Shown here: positions 1-7,457 of the stretch, piece by piece
Layout: each line of letters starts with the position of its first letter
Numbering within the stretch: the stretch's first letter is position 1
NCBI GenBank assembly: GCA_964535875.1
Contig: CAZHUE010000029.1
Coordinates: 1-22,684, forward strand
Direction of reading: 5' to 3'
DNA from: QPIN01 sp964535875
Lineage (GTDB): Bacteria > Pseudomonadota > Gammaproteobacteria > Methylococcales > Methylomonadaceae
DNA length: 22,684 nucleotides
Position numbers and translations under genes: made by a program
The notes under the pieces: model-generated
Databases searched by the model: none
The model's input: the letters and a program-made list of their open reading frames with translations, nothing else
What the model was told of the DNA's origin: nothing

Positions 1-600
1 GCACTTCATACTTTAGCATCATCGATCAAAAAGGCTGAGTTATTAGAACAGGGACGGTTTGATTCCCAAGGGAAGCTAAAATCAATTGAAATTCCATGGT
101 TAGAAAGAATCGGTTCTGAAATGTTGAAGGGGCAAACAACTTTAAAAGGCACCTTGAATATTTCAGGTAATAAGTTGACCATTGATGTCAACTCTCATCA
201 ACGATCTGAAGCCATTATACGAAAAATCACAAAACGACTGGGTAAACGTGCAGTTTATAAGCATTCTGTTATTCAATCGACAGAAAAAATGATAGAAAAC
301 ATGCCGAAAGACTATTCTTTAGGTTCTTCACCTTCAAACCTTGAATCCAAAGAGCTGGAGTCTCAACCTGAAGTACAACTGATGATCAAAGAAGTGGCGG
401 CACAACATTGGAATGGTTGGTTGGACACGCCTTTACCTGCTTTAGATAATAAAACACCGCGAATATCTGCCAAAACTGCCAAGGGACGAGAACAAATAGA
501 AGCCGTATTTCTTCACTTTGAAGGCCTGTTAAGCGATAACGCTTCTGAGCTTTTTGAGCCAGATATTGATGCTCTTAAGAAAGAACTAAATATGGATTAA
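1..600 (+). CDS. C-terminal part of an unrecognised protein (5' end outside window)
   Basis: The reading frame is open from base 1, so the gene begins left of the window; 199 residues are visible, ending at TAA 598-600. An internal ATG at 121 gives a shorter open frame, but the codons before it continue the same protein-like sequence (ending IPWLERIGSE), so 121 is probably not the true start. The visible part has a stretch like LNISGNKLTIDVNSHQRSE (strand-rich, with a conserved-looking VNS) and a C-terminal segment HWNGWLDTPLPALDNKTPR followed by GREQIE. I associate that W-D-x-P-x-PAL-x-x-KTPR pattern with C-terminal regions of SEC-C-type zinc-binding or related uncharacterised proteins. That is memory of a pattern and not a firm assignment. 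No signal peptide or membrane segment is visible. Function unknown. Confidence 0.75.
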   Translation, partial: ALHTLASSIKKAELLEQGRFDSQGKLKSIEIPWLERIGSEMLKGQTTLKGTLNISGNKLTIDVNSHQRSEAIIRKITKRLGKRAVYKHSVIQSTEKMIENMPKDYSLGSSPSNLESKELESQPEVQLMIKEVAAQHWNGWLDTPLPALDNKTPRISAKTAKGREQIEAVFLHFEGLLSDNASELFEPDIDALKKELNMD

Positions 601-626
601 ACTTGCAAGGGTATTTGTTGCAAGTT
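600..626 (+). repeat. 9-bp inverted repeat just after the first gene
   Basis: AACTTGCAA (600-608) and TTGCAAGTT (618-626) are perfect inverted repeats with a 9-base loop, starting on the last base of the stop codon. No T-run follows, so this is not a typical intrinsic terminator. It could still form a 3'-end hairpin that stabilises the message or helps Rho-dependent ending. Confidence 0.45.
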
Positions 627-717
627 ACCTAGCTTCGCGCAACCATAGCTGGTTTATTCAATATACTAGCATTTTAATGTATGTTCAAAATTAAAGATTT
701 GTGACATGTGTCAGCCC

Positions 718-1003
718 TTAATCCTAAATAAATCAGTTGATCGCTTGGTTTCACTGTAACATGATTAAGCTAGTTTTTCTGCTCACACCAGATAGGTGAG
801 TATTTTTTGCTTCACGGTTTGTGAAAAATCTGAACGAAAAATTCGGCAGAATAGTTCTCAATAAGCACTCCGGCCATTATTTTCCAACTATTCTTTGCCT
901 TTGAAGCACATGGATGTGCTGAATGTCGAAAATGCAGGCGCTATTTTCTACCTCGCTCAGATTCCCCACAAACCCCGTGCTCAACTGATTTATTTAGGTT
1001 AAT
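718..1003. mobile_element. MITE-like element with 18-bp terminal inverted repeats and TTAAT direct repeats
   Basis: CCTAAATAAATCAGTTGA (723-740) and TCAACTGATTTATTTAGG (981-998) are exact reverse complements and bound a 276-base body with no credible gene. Immediately outside both ends is TTAAT (718-722 and 999-1003), which looks like a 5-base target duplication. Inside are several hairpins: a CTCAC...GGTGAG stem at 782-800 followed by a T-run (803-808), TTCAC/GTGAA at 811-825, and AGCACA-TGGA-TGTGCT at 905-920. There is no transposase, so it would be non-autonomous and moved in trans. Ends starting CCTA with 5-base AT-rich duplications recall the IS1380 family (for example ISEcp1); that family link is inference. 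It fills most of the gene-free stretch 601-1065. Confidence 0.85.
782..808 (+). terminator. Possible intrinsic terminator inside the MITE-like element
   Basis: CTCACACC and GGTGAG (782-789 and 795-800) pair with one bulged A around a short AGATA loop. They are followed by TATTTTTT. The stem is weak and lies inside the repeat element, so it may be element structure and not a functional terminator for the gene that ends at 600. Confidence 0.35.
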
Positions 1004-1065
1004 ACAAATGCATTGTTTTAACAGAATGGCACAGATTTTTGAATACGACCAAAATAAAAACGTTT

Positions 1066-1386
1066 CTATCTCAATTCAATTTTACTTAGCTGATAAACCT
1101 CATACGCAGGCTCTTCATAAGGATGCGTTTTAATTAATTCCTTAATAATATCAGCAATTATTTCGTCCTCACAAACCATTTCGACTTTATATTCTGTGAC
1201 TTTTTCTATTTGATTTTGTACGCCTAAAAAAGGCTTACTTCCTTTTAAAGGTCTAAATTGACCTTCACCTAACACTTGCCACGAGCAACAGTCATATTGG
1301 CCGATCTTTCCAGCACCTTTAGTAAACAAGGCTTCTTTAACTAAATCAACATGTGTCTTGGGAACATAAAAATTTAATTTATACAT
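1066..1386 (-). CDS. NIF3/YqfO-like small domain protein
   Basis: This 106-residue cytosolic protein starts MYKLNFYVPKTHVDLVKEALF and ends near THPYEEPAYEVYQL. The opening (Y-x-VP-x-x-x-x-x-x-V-x-x-A-x-F), the GQYDCCSW segment, the GQFRPLKGSKPFLG segment and the HPYEEPAY motif are the hallmarks of the domain inserted in YqfO-type NIF3 proteins. Here the domain stands alone, without the dinuclear-metal NIF3 catalytic parts, which matches the short stand-alone proteins often named NIF3-like or YqfO family. The fold resembles CutA/PII-like trimers, but the biochemical role is not established. It is the only convincing minus-strand gene here and lies back to back with the pentapeptide-repeat gene. 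The start is supported by length and the family opening; no strong ribosome-binding site is visible. Confidence 0.85.
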   Translation of the reverse strand: MYKLNFYVPKTHVDLVKEALFTKGAGKIGQYDCCSWQVLGEGQFRPLKGSKPFLGVQNQIEKVTEYKVEMVCEDEIIADIIKELIKTHPYEEPAYEVYQLSKIELR

Positions 1387-1475
1387 ACTTAATTATTAAT
1401 CAAATAAACCGTTATTCTAACCGTTAATTAATCAATATTGTATCTATTGAATTAGCCTTAAAAGCAAAACTTGGC

Positions 1476-1504
1476 TTGCTATCTATTAGCGTTCGAGATA
1501 TAAA
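1476..1504 (+). promoter_or_regulatory. Sigma-70-type promoter for the pentapeptide-repeat gene
   Basis: TTGCTA (1476-1481, 4 of 6 consensus) and TATAAA (1499-1504, 5 of 6) are separated by 17 bases. The start codon is 36 bases downstream at 1541, leaving a short leader with a GTGAGAAA ribosome-site-like stretch. Confidence 0.5.
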
Positions 1505-1540
1505 ATATCAGATAAATTAAATTAATAGTGAGAAAAAACC

Positions 1541-2329
1541 ATGAAAACCCCGTCACTTACCTCTGCTTTTTTTATCCTGTCCTTATTTATTAGTTTATGT
1601 CCTATGGTTTTTTCAGCCGATTTAACCCGTGAACAAGTCATGGCAATGCTAAAAAGTGCGTCACCAGATAAAATAGTCAATCTACGTAGAAAAAATCTAT
1701 CCGGTGTCGATCTGTCTGGTTTAGATTTTCGAAATGCTGATCTTTGGGGTACTGATTTTAGAGGTGCCAATTTAAGTAAAAGTAATTTAAGTGGATTAAA
1801 CCTTGATTTAACAGTGATGACAGGCGTTAATTTAGAAGGGGCCAACCTTTCTAAAGTCAGCATTTTTGCTGTTAGTATGATGCGTTCAAATTTAAAAAAT
1901 GTTAATTTCTCAAATAGTAGAGTTATCGCAAACCTTAACAATTCTGACCTGAGTCATGCCAATCTTAGCAATGTAAAATGGGGAGCAGATATGAAAAATC
2001 AGCCTATGGGACTTATGAATACTGAGCTAAAAAAAGTAAAATTAATAGGCGCAAACTTATCGGGAGCCGATTTAAGTCGAGCAATGCTCATGTTTGCAGA
2101 CTTAACAGGCGCTAATTTAAAAGATGCTATCCTAATATCAACAGACCTCCGTTCAGCAAATTTAACAAATGCTAATTTAAGTAATGCTGATCTTTCTGAT
2201 AGTAAAATGCATGACACGATCCTTAACAAAGCAAATCTGGAAAAAACAGTTTTTAAAAGAATCAAAGGTAAAGAAATGTTAAGAGGACTCAATCAAGCCT
2301 TAAATGTTAAGCGTGCAATTTTCGAATAA
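1541..2329 (+). CDS. Secreted pentapeptide-repeat protein
   Basis: 262 residues. The N-terminus (MKTPSLTSAFFILSLFISLCPMVFSADL) is a clear signal peptide, probably cut just before or after A26, so the mature protein should be periplasmic or secreted. From about residue 47 it consists of A(D/N)LxX repeats (DLSGLDFRNADLWGTDFRGA and so on) that form a right-handed quadrilateral beta-helix. The repeats form two blocks, about 47-145 and 160-240, separated by a break near KWGADMKNQPMG. The N-terminal LTREQVMAMLKS segment is a short helical cap, as in other exported members. Such proteins are usually binding or scaffold modules; the partner is unknown. The repeat codons also produce long spurious open frames on the opposite strand (1522-1941 and 1999-2292), which are not genes. 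creA follows after 39 bases and may be co-transcribed. Confidence 0.9.
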   Translation: MKTPSLTSAFFILSLFISLCPMVFSADLTREQVMAMLKSASPDKIVNLRRKNLSGVDLSGLDFRNADLWGTDFRGANLSKSNLSGLNLDLTVMTGVNLEGANLSKVSIFAVSMMRSNLKNVNFSNSRVIANLNNSDLSHANLSNVKWGADMKNQPMGLMNTELKKVKLIGANLSGADLSRAMLMFADLTGANLKDAILISTDLRSANLTNANLSNADLSDSKMHDTILNKANLEKTVFKRIKGKEMLRGLNQALNVKRAIFE

Positions 2330-2368
2330 TATTTAAAAACGACCTAATTCCTGACCTAAATAAAAAAC

Positions 2369-2869
2369 ATGTATAAGAAAAAATTTTTTCTAATTACTTT
2401 ATCAATACTTACCTTATCTATTACTTCACTAAAGGCTGAAACTATTGGAAGTGTGGATACCAAATTCAATCTATTAACGCCTGATGATACGATTAGTATT
2501 GAAGCATTTGATGATCCAAAAGTTAATGGTGTTTCTTGTTACCTAAGCAGAGCTAATAAAGGAGGTTTAACAGGAACATTAGGCATTGCAGAGGAAACTT
2601 CTGATGCTTCGATTGATTGTGCCCAAGTAGGGCCTATTTCATGGAAAGAAAAACTAAAAGATGGTGAAAGTGTGTTTAAAATACGTCGATCGGTTAGTTT
2701 TAAAAAGTTACAAGTCGTTAGATTTTGGGATAAAAAAAGAAATACATTAATTTATCTAGTCTACAGCGATAAATTGATAGAGGGTTCACCTCAAAATTCT
2801 ATAACGGCTGTTCCAATCATGCCTTGGCCTGATTCACCAGTAAAAACTACTAATGATAAAAACAAATAA
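2369..2869 (+). CDS. creA: CreA family periplasmic protein
   Basis: 166 residues with signal peptide MYKKKFFLITLSILTLSITSLKA followed by ETIGSVDTKF. The sequence follows E. coli CreA nearly throughout: IGSVDT-x-F, (V/I)EAFDDP-x-V-x-x-V-(S/T)-CY(L/V)SRA, GGL-x-G-x-LG-(I/L)-AE-(E/D)-TSDA, QVGPI, LQVVRF-x-D-x-KRN, L-x-Y-x-x-YSDK, EGSP-x-N-(S/A)-I-(T/S)-AVPIMPW. The two conserved cysteines (in SCYLSRA and SIDCAQVG) may form a disulfide. CreA is a widespread protein of unknown biochemical function; in E. coli it shares a locus with the CreBC two-component system, but no creBC genes are seen here. A GACCTAA direct repeat (2341-2347 and 2353-2359) lies in the short gap upstream and no good ribosome site is visible. 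Identification is firm, function is not. Confidence 0.93.
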   Translation: MYKKKFFLITLSILTLSITSLKAETIGSVDTKFNLLTPDDTISIEAFDDPKVNGVSCYLSRANKGGLTGTLGIAEETSDASIDCAQVGPISWKEKLKDGESVFKIRRSVSFKKLQVVRFWDKKRNTLIYLVYSDKLIEGSPQNSITAVPIMPWPDSPVKTTNDKNK

Positions 2870-3006
2870 CTTGTCGTACAATAGCCTGCTTTGATACTTA
2901 TTTTCATGTTACGGATTTGCCTTGATCTTGAATATTAGGCTCTCAATTTTTCTCACCCGTAACTAAATAGAGGTCTCCTAAAGCTACTATTGAAGTTGTG
3001 GTGAAT

Positions 3007-3040
3007 TTGATTGGTTTGGATAAGCTGTATAAAATATACT
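3007..3040 (+). promoter_or_regulatory. Candidate promoter of the biosynthetic cluster
   Basis: Two overlapping candidates lie just upstream of the carrier-protein gene. One is TTGATT (3007-3012) with TATAAA (3028-3033) at a short 15-base spacing; the other is TTGGTT (3011-3016) with TATACT (3035-3040) at 18 bases. Either would give a very short leader to the ATG at 3057 and a more normal one to the ATG at 3081. A 7-base inverted pair GTTACGG (2908-2914) / CCGTAAC (2957-2963) lies upstream and could be part of a regulatory site. Confidence 0.35.
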
Positions 3041-3056
3041 ATTAAATTTAGCTAAG

Positions 3057-3344
3057 ATGAGTGTATCAATGAAGGATAGTATGGAACACAGTGCGGAAGA
3101 GATTGCGATACGATTATGTTCTTATTTAAGTGAAAATATTTTAGCGCAAGATATTGATGTTAATAAGGAAACTGAATTATCGACAGTTGGAGTCGACTCA
3201 TTTTCATTAATGGAAATGATCTTGTTTGTTGAGCGTTCTTTTGGCTTAGTATTACCAGCAGAATCGTTAACTCCTGAAAACATTGCCAGTGTTGGTAGCT
3301 TAAGTGCATATTGTGCGACTTTATTAAATCAACCGAATGCCTGA
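3057..3344 (+). CDS. Acyl/peptidyl carrier protein
   Basis: A small acidic helical carrier protein, 95 residues from the first ATG. The phosphopantetheine site is in GVDSFSLMEMI, with Ser48 as the attachment serine (the usual D-S-L is D-S-F here). It carries acyl or aminoacyl intermediates as a thioester for the enzymes encoded downstream, and it is the only carrier protein seen in the cluster. Start choice: ATG 3057 has a weak upstream site. ATG 3081 has AAGGA at 3072-3076 and would give 87 residues beginning MEHSAEEIAIRL, a normal carrier-protein length, so 3081 is quite possibly the real start. The stop codon is overlapped by the next gene by 8 bases, which suggests translational coupling. 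No phosphopantetheinyl transferase gene is in the window. Confidence 0.92.
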   Translation: MSVSMKDSMEHSAEEIAIRLCSYLSENILAQDIDVNKETELSTVGVDSFSLMEMILFVERSFGLVLPAESLTPENIASVGSLSAYCATLLNQPNA

Positions 3345-4662
3345 TCAGGGTAAGAAATTTCCAGAATATATTGAACTGAATGGCGCTGATTGTTTTCTCT
3401 TACAACTGGATCGTATCATGTTACGGACTAGTGGAAGAAATAACGTTTGTACCTTTGTTGTCTCATTAAAACAGAAAATAGAGCTTGATGAATTAGAATT
3501 ATATTTGTCTAATAATCCAGCTTATCAATGGATTACTCGCTTACGGATTAAAAAAGGTCTTCCATTTTCATTGATTAACTGGGTGTTTGATGCTGCCTTG
3601 CCAGTCCCCAGGGTCAAGCAATTTCAGTTTGAGGAAAATGATAGTGTGCCTGAAAGCTTATTAGCAACAACAATAAGGATCAAAAACCAATCTCCATTTA
3701 AAATAGATTTAGTTCAAATATCAAACTCAAAGTCTTTATTGATCTTTACTTGGCATCATGTGCTCATGGATGCTCATGGCGGTGAATCTTTTATCTATAC
3801 GTTGGGGAAAAAACGATCAATCAATGATGCTGAGTTATTGGTTGAAGAAAAATCTAAATTGCTGCCCTTGGGTCAACGTGCAAATATTGCTCAGAAAATG
3901 AAGAATTTTCTTCATGAAAAATCTCAATTACCCCTTTTTAGTTTATATAAAAAAAAAGCTATTGTTAAAGAAAATACTCCAGTTTTACGTTATCGTGTTA
4001 TATCTTTTACAGAAGAGCAAACTCGACAAATTAAGGAAAGTGCACGACTTCAAGGTGCCGGTTTTTTACTGAGTGCTTTTTATCTGGCAGCAACAACTTG
4101 TTCTGTTGTGCATATTCAACAATTACGTGGGTCTATTGAAGGTGATGTGTTAATTCCTGTCCCATTAGACCGACGAAAAAGAGGTGTAGACGCACCTATT
4201 ATGGGTAATCAGGTGACTTTTCTTTTTTATCGAATACCTCAAAAAGTTTTATCTGATGTTCAAGCTTGCACCGCAGAATTAATTAACCAAATGAAAACGT
4301 TGATGCGTATAGATAGTCCAAATCATTATCTGATAATGATGGGTTTTTTACGGCGGATACCTGGTTTTTTTTATCGCTTGATGTTAAAAAAACCGACAAA
4401 AGGACTGATGGCAAGTTTTTTTTATTCAGATACAGGCGAATCATTACAAAAATATGAGCAGTTGTTTGACCGATCTGTAGAAAGTGCTATTCACTATCCA
4501 CCAACGATGTATCCTCCAGGTTTGACGTTTGTATTTAGTCGGTTTCGTGGCTCATTACAAATTACCTTGGGTTATATAGAACAAGTGATCAGTGACAAAG
4601 AAGTGGATCAATTATTTATACATTTACGTTCAGTTTTATTACACGCAGACAAAAATGGATAG
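3337..4662 (+). CDS. Free-standing condensation-domain-like acyltransferase
   Basis: 441 residues, with no attached adenylation or carrier domain. The HHVLMD motif at residues 140-145 is the catalytic His-His-x-x-x-Asp of the condensation / CoA-dependent acyltransferase superfamily (NRPS condensation domains, PapA-type and WES/DGAT enzymes). The residue after the Asp is Ala instead of the usual Gly, with GG two residues later. A later segment around GDVLIPVPLDRRKRGVDAP followed by GNQVTFLFYRIP resembles the second-half core (usually near GN) of these enzymes. Likely role: forming an ester or amide between an acyl group on the carrier protein and an amine or alcohol acceptor. It overlaps the genes on both sides by 8 bases, so it belongs to the first cluster block. 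Substrates cannot be read from the sequence, and it could be a lipid-type acyltransferase instead of a peptide-bond former. Confidence 0.82.
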   Translation: MPDQGKKFPEYIELNGADCFLLQLDRIMLRTSGRNNVCTFVVSLKQKIELDELELYLSNNPAYQWITRLRIKKGLPFSLINWVFDAALPVPRVKQFQFEENDSVPESLLATTIRIKNQSPFKIDLVQISNSKSLLIFTWHHVLMDAHGGESFIYTLGKKRSINDAELLVEEKSKLLPLGQRANIAQKMKNFLHEKSQLPLFSLYKKKAIVKENTPVLRYRVISFTEEQTRQIKESARLQGAGFLLSAFYLAATTCSVVHIQQLRGSIEGDVLIPVPLDRRKRGVDAPIMGNQVTFLFYRIPQKVLSDVQACTAELINQMKTLMRIDSPNHYLIMMGFLRRIPGFFYRLMLKKPTKGLMASFFYSDTGESLQKYEQLFDRSVESAIHYPPTMYPPGLTFVFSRFRGSLQITLGYIEQVISDKEVDQLFIHLRSVLLHADKNG

Positions 4663-5917
4663 TATCCATTGTGATGTTGCAGTGGTAGGTGCTGGAGCTG
4701 CTGGGATTTCAGCAGCAGTTGCAGCAGCTAAATCTGGATTAAAAGTAGTTGTGGTAGAAAAATATGGCTTTACTGGAGGATTAGCAACAACTGCTATGGT
4801 AGGAACGATCTGTGGCCTGTATTTTAGAAGTGAAGATAATTTTCAAGCACCAAGATTTGCTGTTCAAGGGTTTGCAAAAAAATTTGCTAATGAGGTCATG
4901 GTTAAAAGTAATGCCCAGGCTGAATCTTTTGGCCAAGGTTTGCACTTTATACCTTATCAACCCAGTGTTTTTCATCAACAAGGAGCACAAGAGTTAAAAG
5001 AAGCTGGTGTTCAGTTAATTTTACATGCAACAATATCTACTGTTACGGTTAAAGATGAACTTGTCGATAAGTTGGTGATTAATGGTACGGATAGTATTTT
5101 TTATTTAAAAGCAACCGCAGTGGTTGACTGTAGTGGAAATGCACAAATTGCTATGTTAGCCGGTCTAGGTATGATCAAACAACCTCAATATCAATCAGGA
5201 GCATTTGTTTTTAAGGTGAATGGGTTACCAGCAATGGAACCACGGGTAATGTCTTTAAATTTAATTCGTTGGATTAAATATGGAATTGAGCGGGGTGATT
5301 TGGACCCAAAATGTGAACGGCTTTCAATTGTGCCAGGGACAGTCAAAAAAGGATTTGGGTTATTAAAATTGAGCATGTCAACGTGCTTTGAAACGGGGTC
5401 GTTTCACTTATCTGCATATGAACTGGAAATGCGTTCACTGAGTATAGAAATAATAAATTTTCTCTCTAAAATAGACCCTTTATTAAAAGATTTAAGCATT
5501 ATATCAATGGCTACACAGTTAGGCATACGGACAGGGCCGAGGCATGAAGGAATTAGCTTGTTGGAAGAGGAGCAGGTAATGACTTGTACAAAACCAGAGG
5601 ATGGCGTTGCGGTAGGGACTTGGCCTATTGAATATTGGGGAGTGGGACGCAAACCTGAGATGAGTTATTTTAATACCAATGATTATTATCTGATTCCTGC
5701 GGGCACTCTAGTTTCAAAACATCTAAATAATCTTTTTTTTGGGGGTAGAACAATCTCGGCAACTGAGCGCGCAATTGCCTCAGCAAGAGTGATTGGAACT
5801 TGTTTGAGTACAGGGTATGCAGCAGGAGTTTTAGCAGCCGAGTTTGTAAGAGAAGGTGTATGGCAAACAGCAATTGAAAAAATTAGAGCAACACAGATGT
5901 TTGTAGAGGACAATTGA
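4655..5917 (+). CDS. FAD-dependent oxidoreductase (FAD_oxidored type)
   Basis: 420 residues starting MDSIHCDVAVVGAGAAGISA; residues 12-17 (GAGAAG) are the dinucleotide-binding loop and VVVVEK ends the second strand with the ribose-binding acidic residue. GFTGGLATTAMVGTICGLYF and the C-terminal LFFGGRTISATERAIASARVIG followed by GTCLSTGYAAGVLA match the FAD_oxidored (PF12831-like) family seen in secondary-metabolite and uncharacterised dehydrogenases. The open frame extends upstream to 4592, but ATG 4655 fits the family N-terminus and overlaps the previous stop by 8 bases, repeating the pattern of the preceding gene pair. Expected role: FAD-dependent dehydrogenation or other oxidation of a cluster intermediate, possibly while bound to the carrier protein; the substrate is unknown. 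The protein is cytosolic, with no signal peptide. Confidence 0.88.
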   Translation: MDSIHCDVAVVGAGAAGISAAVAAAKSGLKVVVVEKYGFTGGLATTAMVGTICGLYFRSEDNFQAPRFAVQGFAKKFANEVMVKSNAQAESFGQGLHFIPYQPSVFHQQGAQELKEAGVQLILHATISTVTVKDELVDKLVINGTDSIFYLKATAVVDCSGNAQIAMLAGLGMIKQPQYQSGAFVFKVNGLPAMEPRVMSLNLIRWIKYGIERGDLDPKCERLSIVPGTVKKGFGLLKLSMSTCFETGSFHLSAYELEMRSLSIEIINFLSKIDPLLKDLSIISMATQLGIRTGPRHEGISLLEEEQVMTCTKPEDGVAVGTWPIEYWGVGRKPEMSYFNTNDYYLIPAGTLVSKHLNNLFFGGRTISATERAIASARVIGTCLSTGYAAGVLAAEFVREGVWQTAIEKIRATQMFVEDN

Positions 5918-7353
5918 TGGAGTCTACTTATCAATTGCTTAAGGACGCAGCACAAACATGGCCAGATCACCTTGCTGTCATTGATGACGAGGAAGAAGTT
6001 AGTTATCTGCAATTATATAAACAAGCTGAGTTATTAAAGTATGTATTATTAGAAAATGGTCTGACTCAAGGTGTCGGGCTTGGTGTCATGGGCAAGAATA
6101 GTAGTGCTTTTATCGTTGCTATGTTTGCGGGTATGGCATGTGGCGCAACGGTATTACCGCTCTCTCATCAGTTAAAACAATCAGAAATAGAGCATGTATT
6201 ATCTGATACGCAGTTACACGCAGTACTGGATGATCTATCTGGATTAAAGCCAGTTGAAGGGAAGGGAATAACAATTGATGTTTTTCAACAAACTTTACGG
6301 TTGGTCTGGACAGGTATTTCTATTGAAAAACCAATTACCCCTTTAAATGATGCTGCTTTTATTCGCTATACATCGGGTACAACGGGTTCAAGTAAAGGTG
6401 TTGTTTTAACGCATAAAAGTATTGCTGAACGCGTAAAAATAGCTCAGTCTGCATTGCAACTGACATCTGATGACGTGGTGTTGTGGGTGCTTTCTATGGC
6501 GTTTCATTTTTTGGTTACAATTTTGGTTTATATTCGTTCTGGGGCGAAAATTATTCTTTGTAGAGATATGCTTGCACAAACCATTATTAGTGATGCTAAT
6601 AAATATAAAGCGACCCTATTGTATGCTTCTCCTATGCATTTTCGTTTGTTAGCAGCTGATTCATCTGAAAAATCTATGGCATCACTTAAAGTTGCAATTT
6701 CAACCTCATCAGGGATTTCATTTAATATTGCCGATGCGTTTAAAAATAGATTTAATCTTCCTGTTACACAGGCTTATGGAATTATTGAAGCAGGCTTGCC
6801 ATTAATAGATGGTTTGTCTAAAAATGTAGAAACAGAAAGTGTAGGGTTTCCAGTTTCTGGCTTTTTAGTCTCTATTTTCGATAATAACAAACAACAGCTT
6901 GGATATGACGAAATTGGTCACTTAGCTATCAGTGGAGCAGGTATGTTTGATGCTTATTTAAAACCTTGGCAAAAAGCAGAAGAGGCGATGAACCGTGGCT
7001 GGTTTATGACAGGTGATCTTGCGAAGCGAACAAAGGATGGCCGGATCACAATTTGTGGGCGTGAAAAAACGATGATTAATGTATCTGGAAATAAAGTTTT
7101 TCCAGAAGAAGTTGAAATTGTATTGAAGAGTCATGAAGATATTTTGGAAGCTCTGGTATTTGGTCAAGTCCATCCGCTAATGGGCGAAATTGTATGTGCT
7201 GATGTGGTATTTAAAGAAAATATCAGTTTTGATGTGGAGTGTATTTTAAAGTTTTGTCGTAATCAATTATCTTTTTATAAAGTCCCGCAACGATTGAATC
7301 GGGTTACTGAGATTACTTATACTCAGAGTGGTAAGATTAAAAGGGTTGATTAA
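5917..7353 (+). CDS. AMP-forming acyl/aryl ligase (adenylation enzyme)
   Basis: 478 residues from ATG 5917, which shares one base with the previous stop (TGATG) and has AGAGGA (5905-5910) at good spacing. All adenylate-forming core motifs are present: YTSGTTGSSKG at 151-161, YGIIEAG at 287-293 (usual form YG-x-T/S-E), GWFMTGD at 361-367, GREKTMINVSGNKVFPEEVE at 381-400, and the C-terminal catalytic lysine in SGKIKRVD (Lys473). It should activate a carboxylic acid with ATP and load it on the carrier protein of the same operon, or on CoA. Its place matches the AMP-ligase (ApeH) step of aryl polyene clusters, but the substrate (aryl, acyl or amino acid) cannot be inferred safely. It is the last gene of the tightly overlapped first block. 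Confidence 0.9.
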   Translation: MESTYQLLKDAAQTWPDHLAVIDDEEEVSYLQLYKQAELLKYVLLENGLTQGVGLGVMGKNSSAFIVAMFAGMACGATVLPLSHQLKQSEIEHVLSDTQLHAVLDDLSGLKPVEGKGITIDVFQQTLRLVWTGISIEKPITPLNDAAFIRYTSGTTGSSKGVVLTHKSIAERVKIAQSALQLTSDDVVLWVLSMAFHFLVTILVYIRSGAKIILCRDMLAQTIISDANKYKATLLYASPMHFRLLAADSSEKSMASLKVAISTSSGISFNIADAFKNRFNLPVTQAYGIIEAGLPLIDGLSKNVETESVGFPVSGFLVSIFDNNKQQLGYDEIGHLAISGAGMFDAYLKPWQKAEEAMNRGWFMTGDLAKRTKDGRITICGREKTMINVSGNKVFPEEVEIVLKSHEDILEALVFGQVHPLMGEIVCADVVFKENISFDVECILKFCRNQLSFYKVPQRLNRVTEITYTQSGKIKRVD

Positions 7354-7457
7354 CGATTCGTTTAGATTGTGTGAGCGGTATAATAGTTGCTATATAATTC
7401 AGGTTTGATAAAAAAACAATAACATAATATTGATTTTATAAGAATGAAAAATAAAAA

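Noticed and set aside
600..626. Inverted repeat as an intrinsic terminator of the first gene
   Set aside because: The stem is perfect, but no T-run follows and the stem is AT-rich; kept only as a repeat.
1522..2292. Long minus-strand open frames (1522-1941 and 1999-2292) opposite the pentapeptide-repeat gene
   Set aside because: They mirror the codon periodicity of the repeats; their translations are low-complexity Leu/Lys/Ser-rich with no domain, and the plus-strand gene has a signal peptide and clear repeats.
2908..2963. GTTACGG/CCGTAAC pair upstream of the cluster as a defined operator
   Set aside because: Only 7 bases long with a 42-base separation; expected to occur by chance at this scale, so it is mentioned only as a possibility.
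5404..6012. Minus-strand open frames (for example 5404-5652 and 5686-6012) inside the oxidoreductase and ligase genes
   Set aside because: No recognisable domain, no ribosome site, and they lie fully opposite genes with intact motifs.
7367..7398. Promoter for the L,D-transpeptidase gene (TATAAT at 7379 and 7393)
   Set aside because: Two good -10-like boxes exist, but neither has a -35 box at acceptable spacing; TTGTGT at 7367 is 6 or 20 bases away. In AT-rich DNA this is weak evidence.
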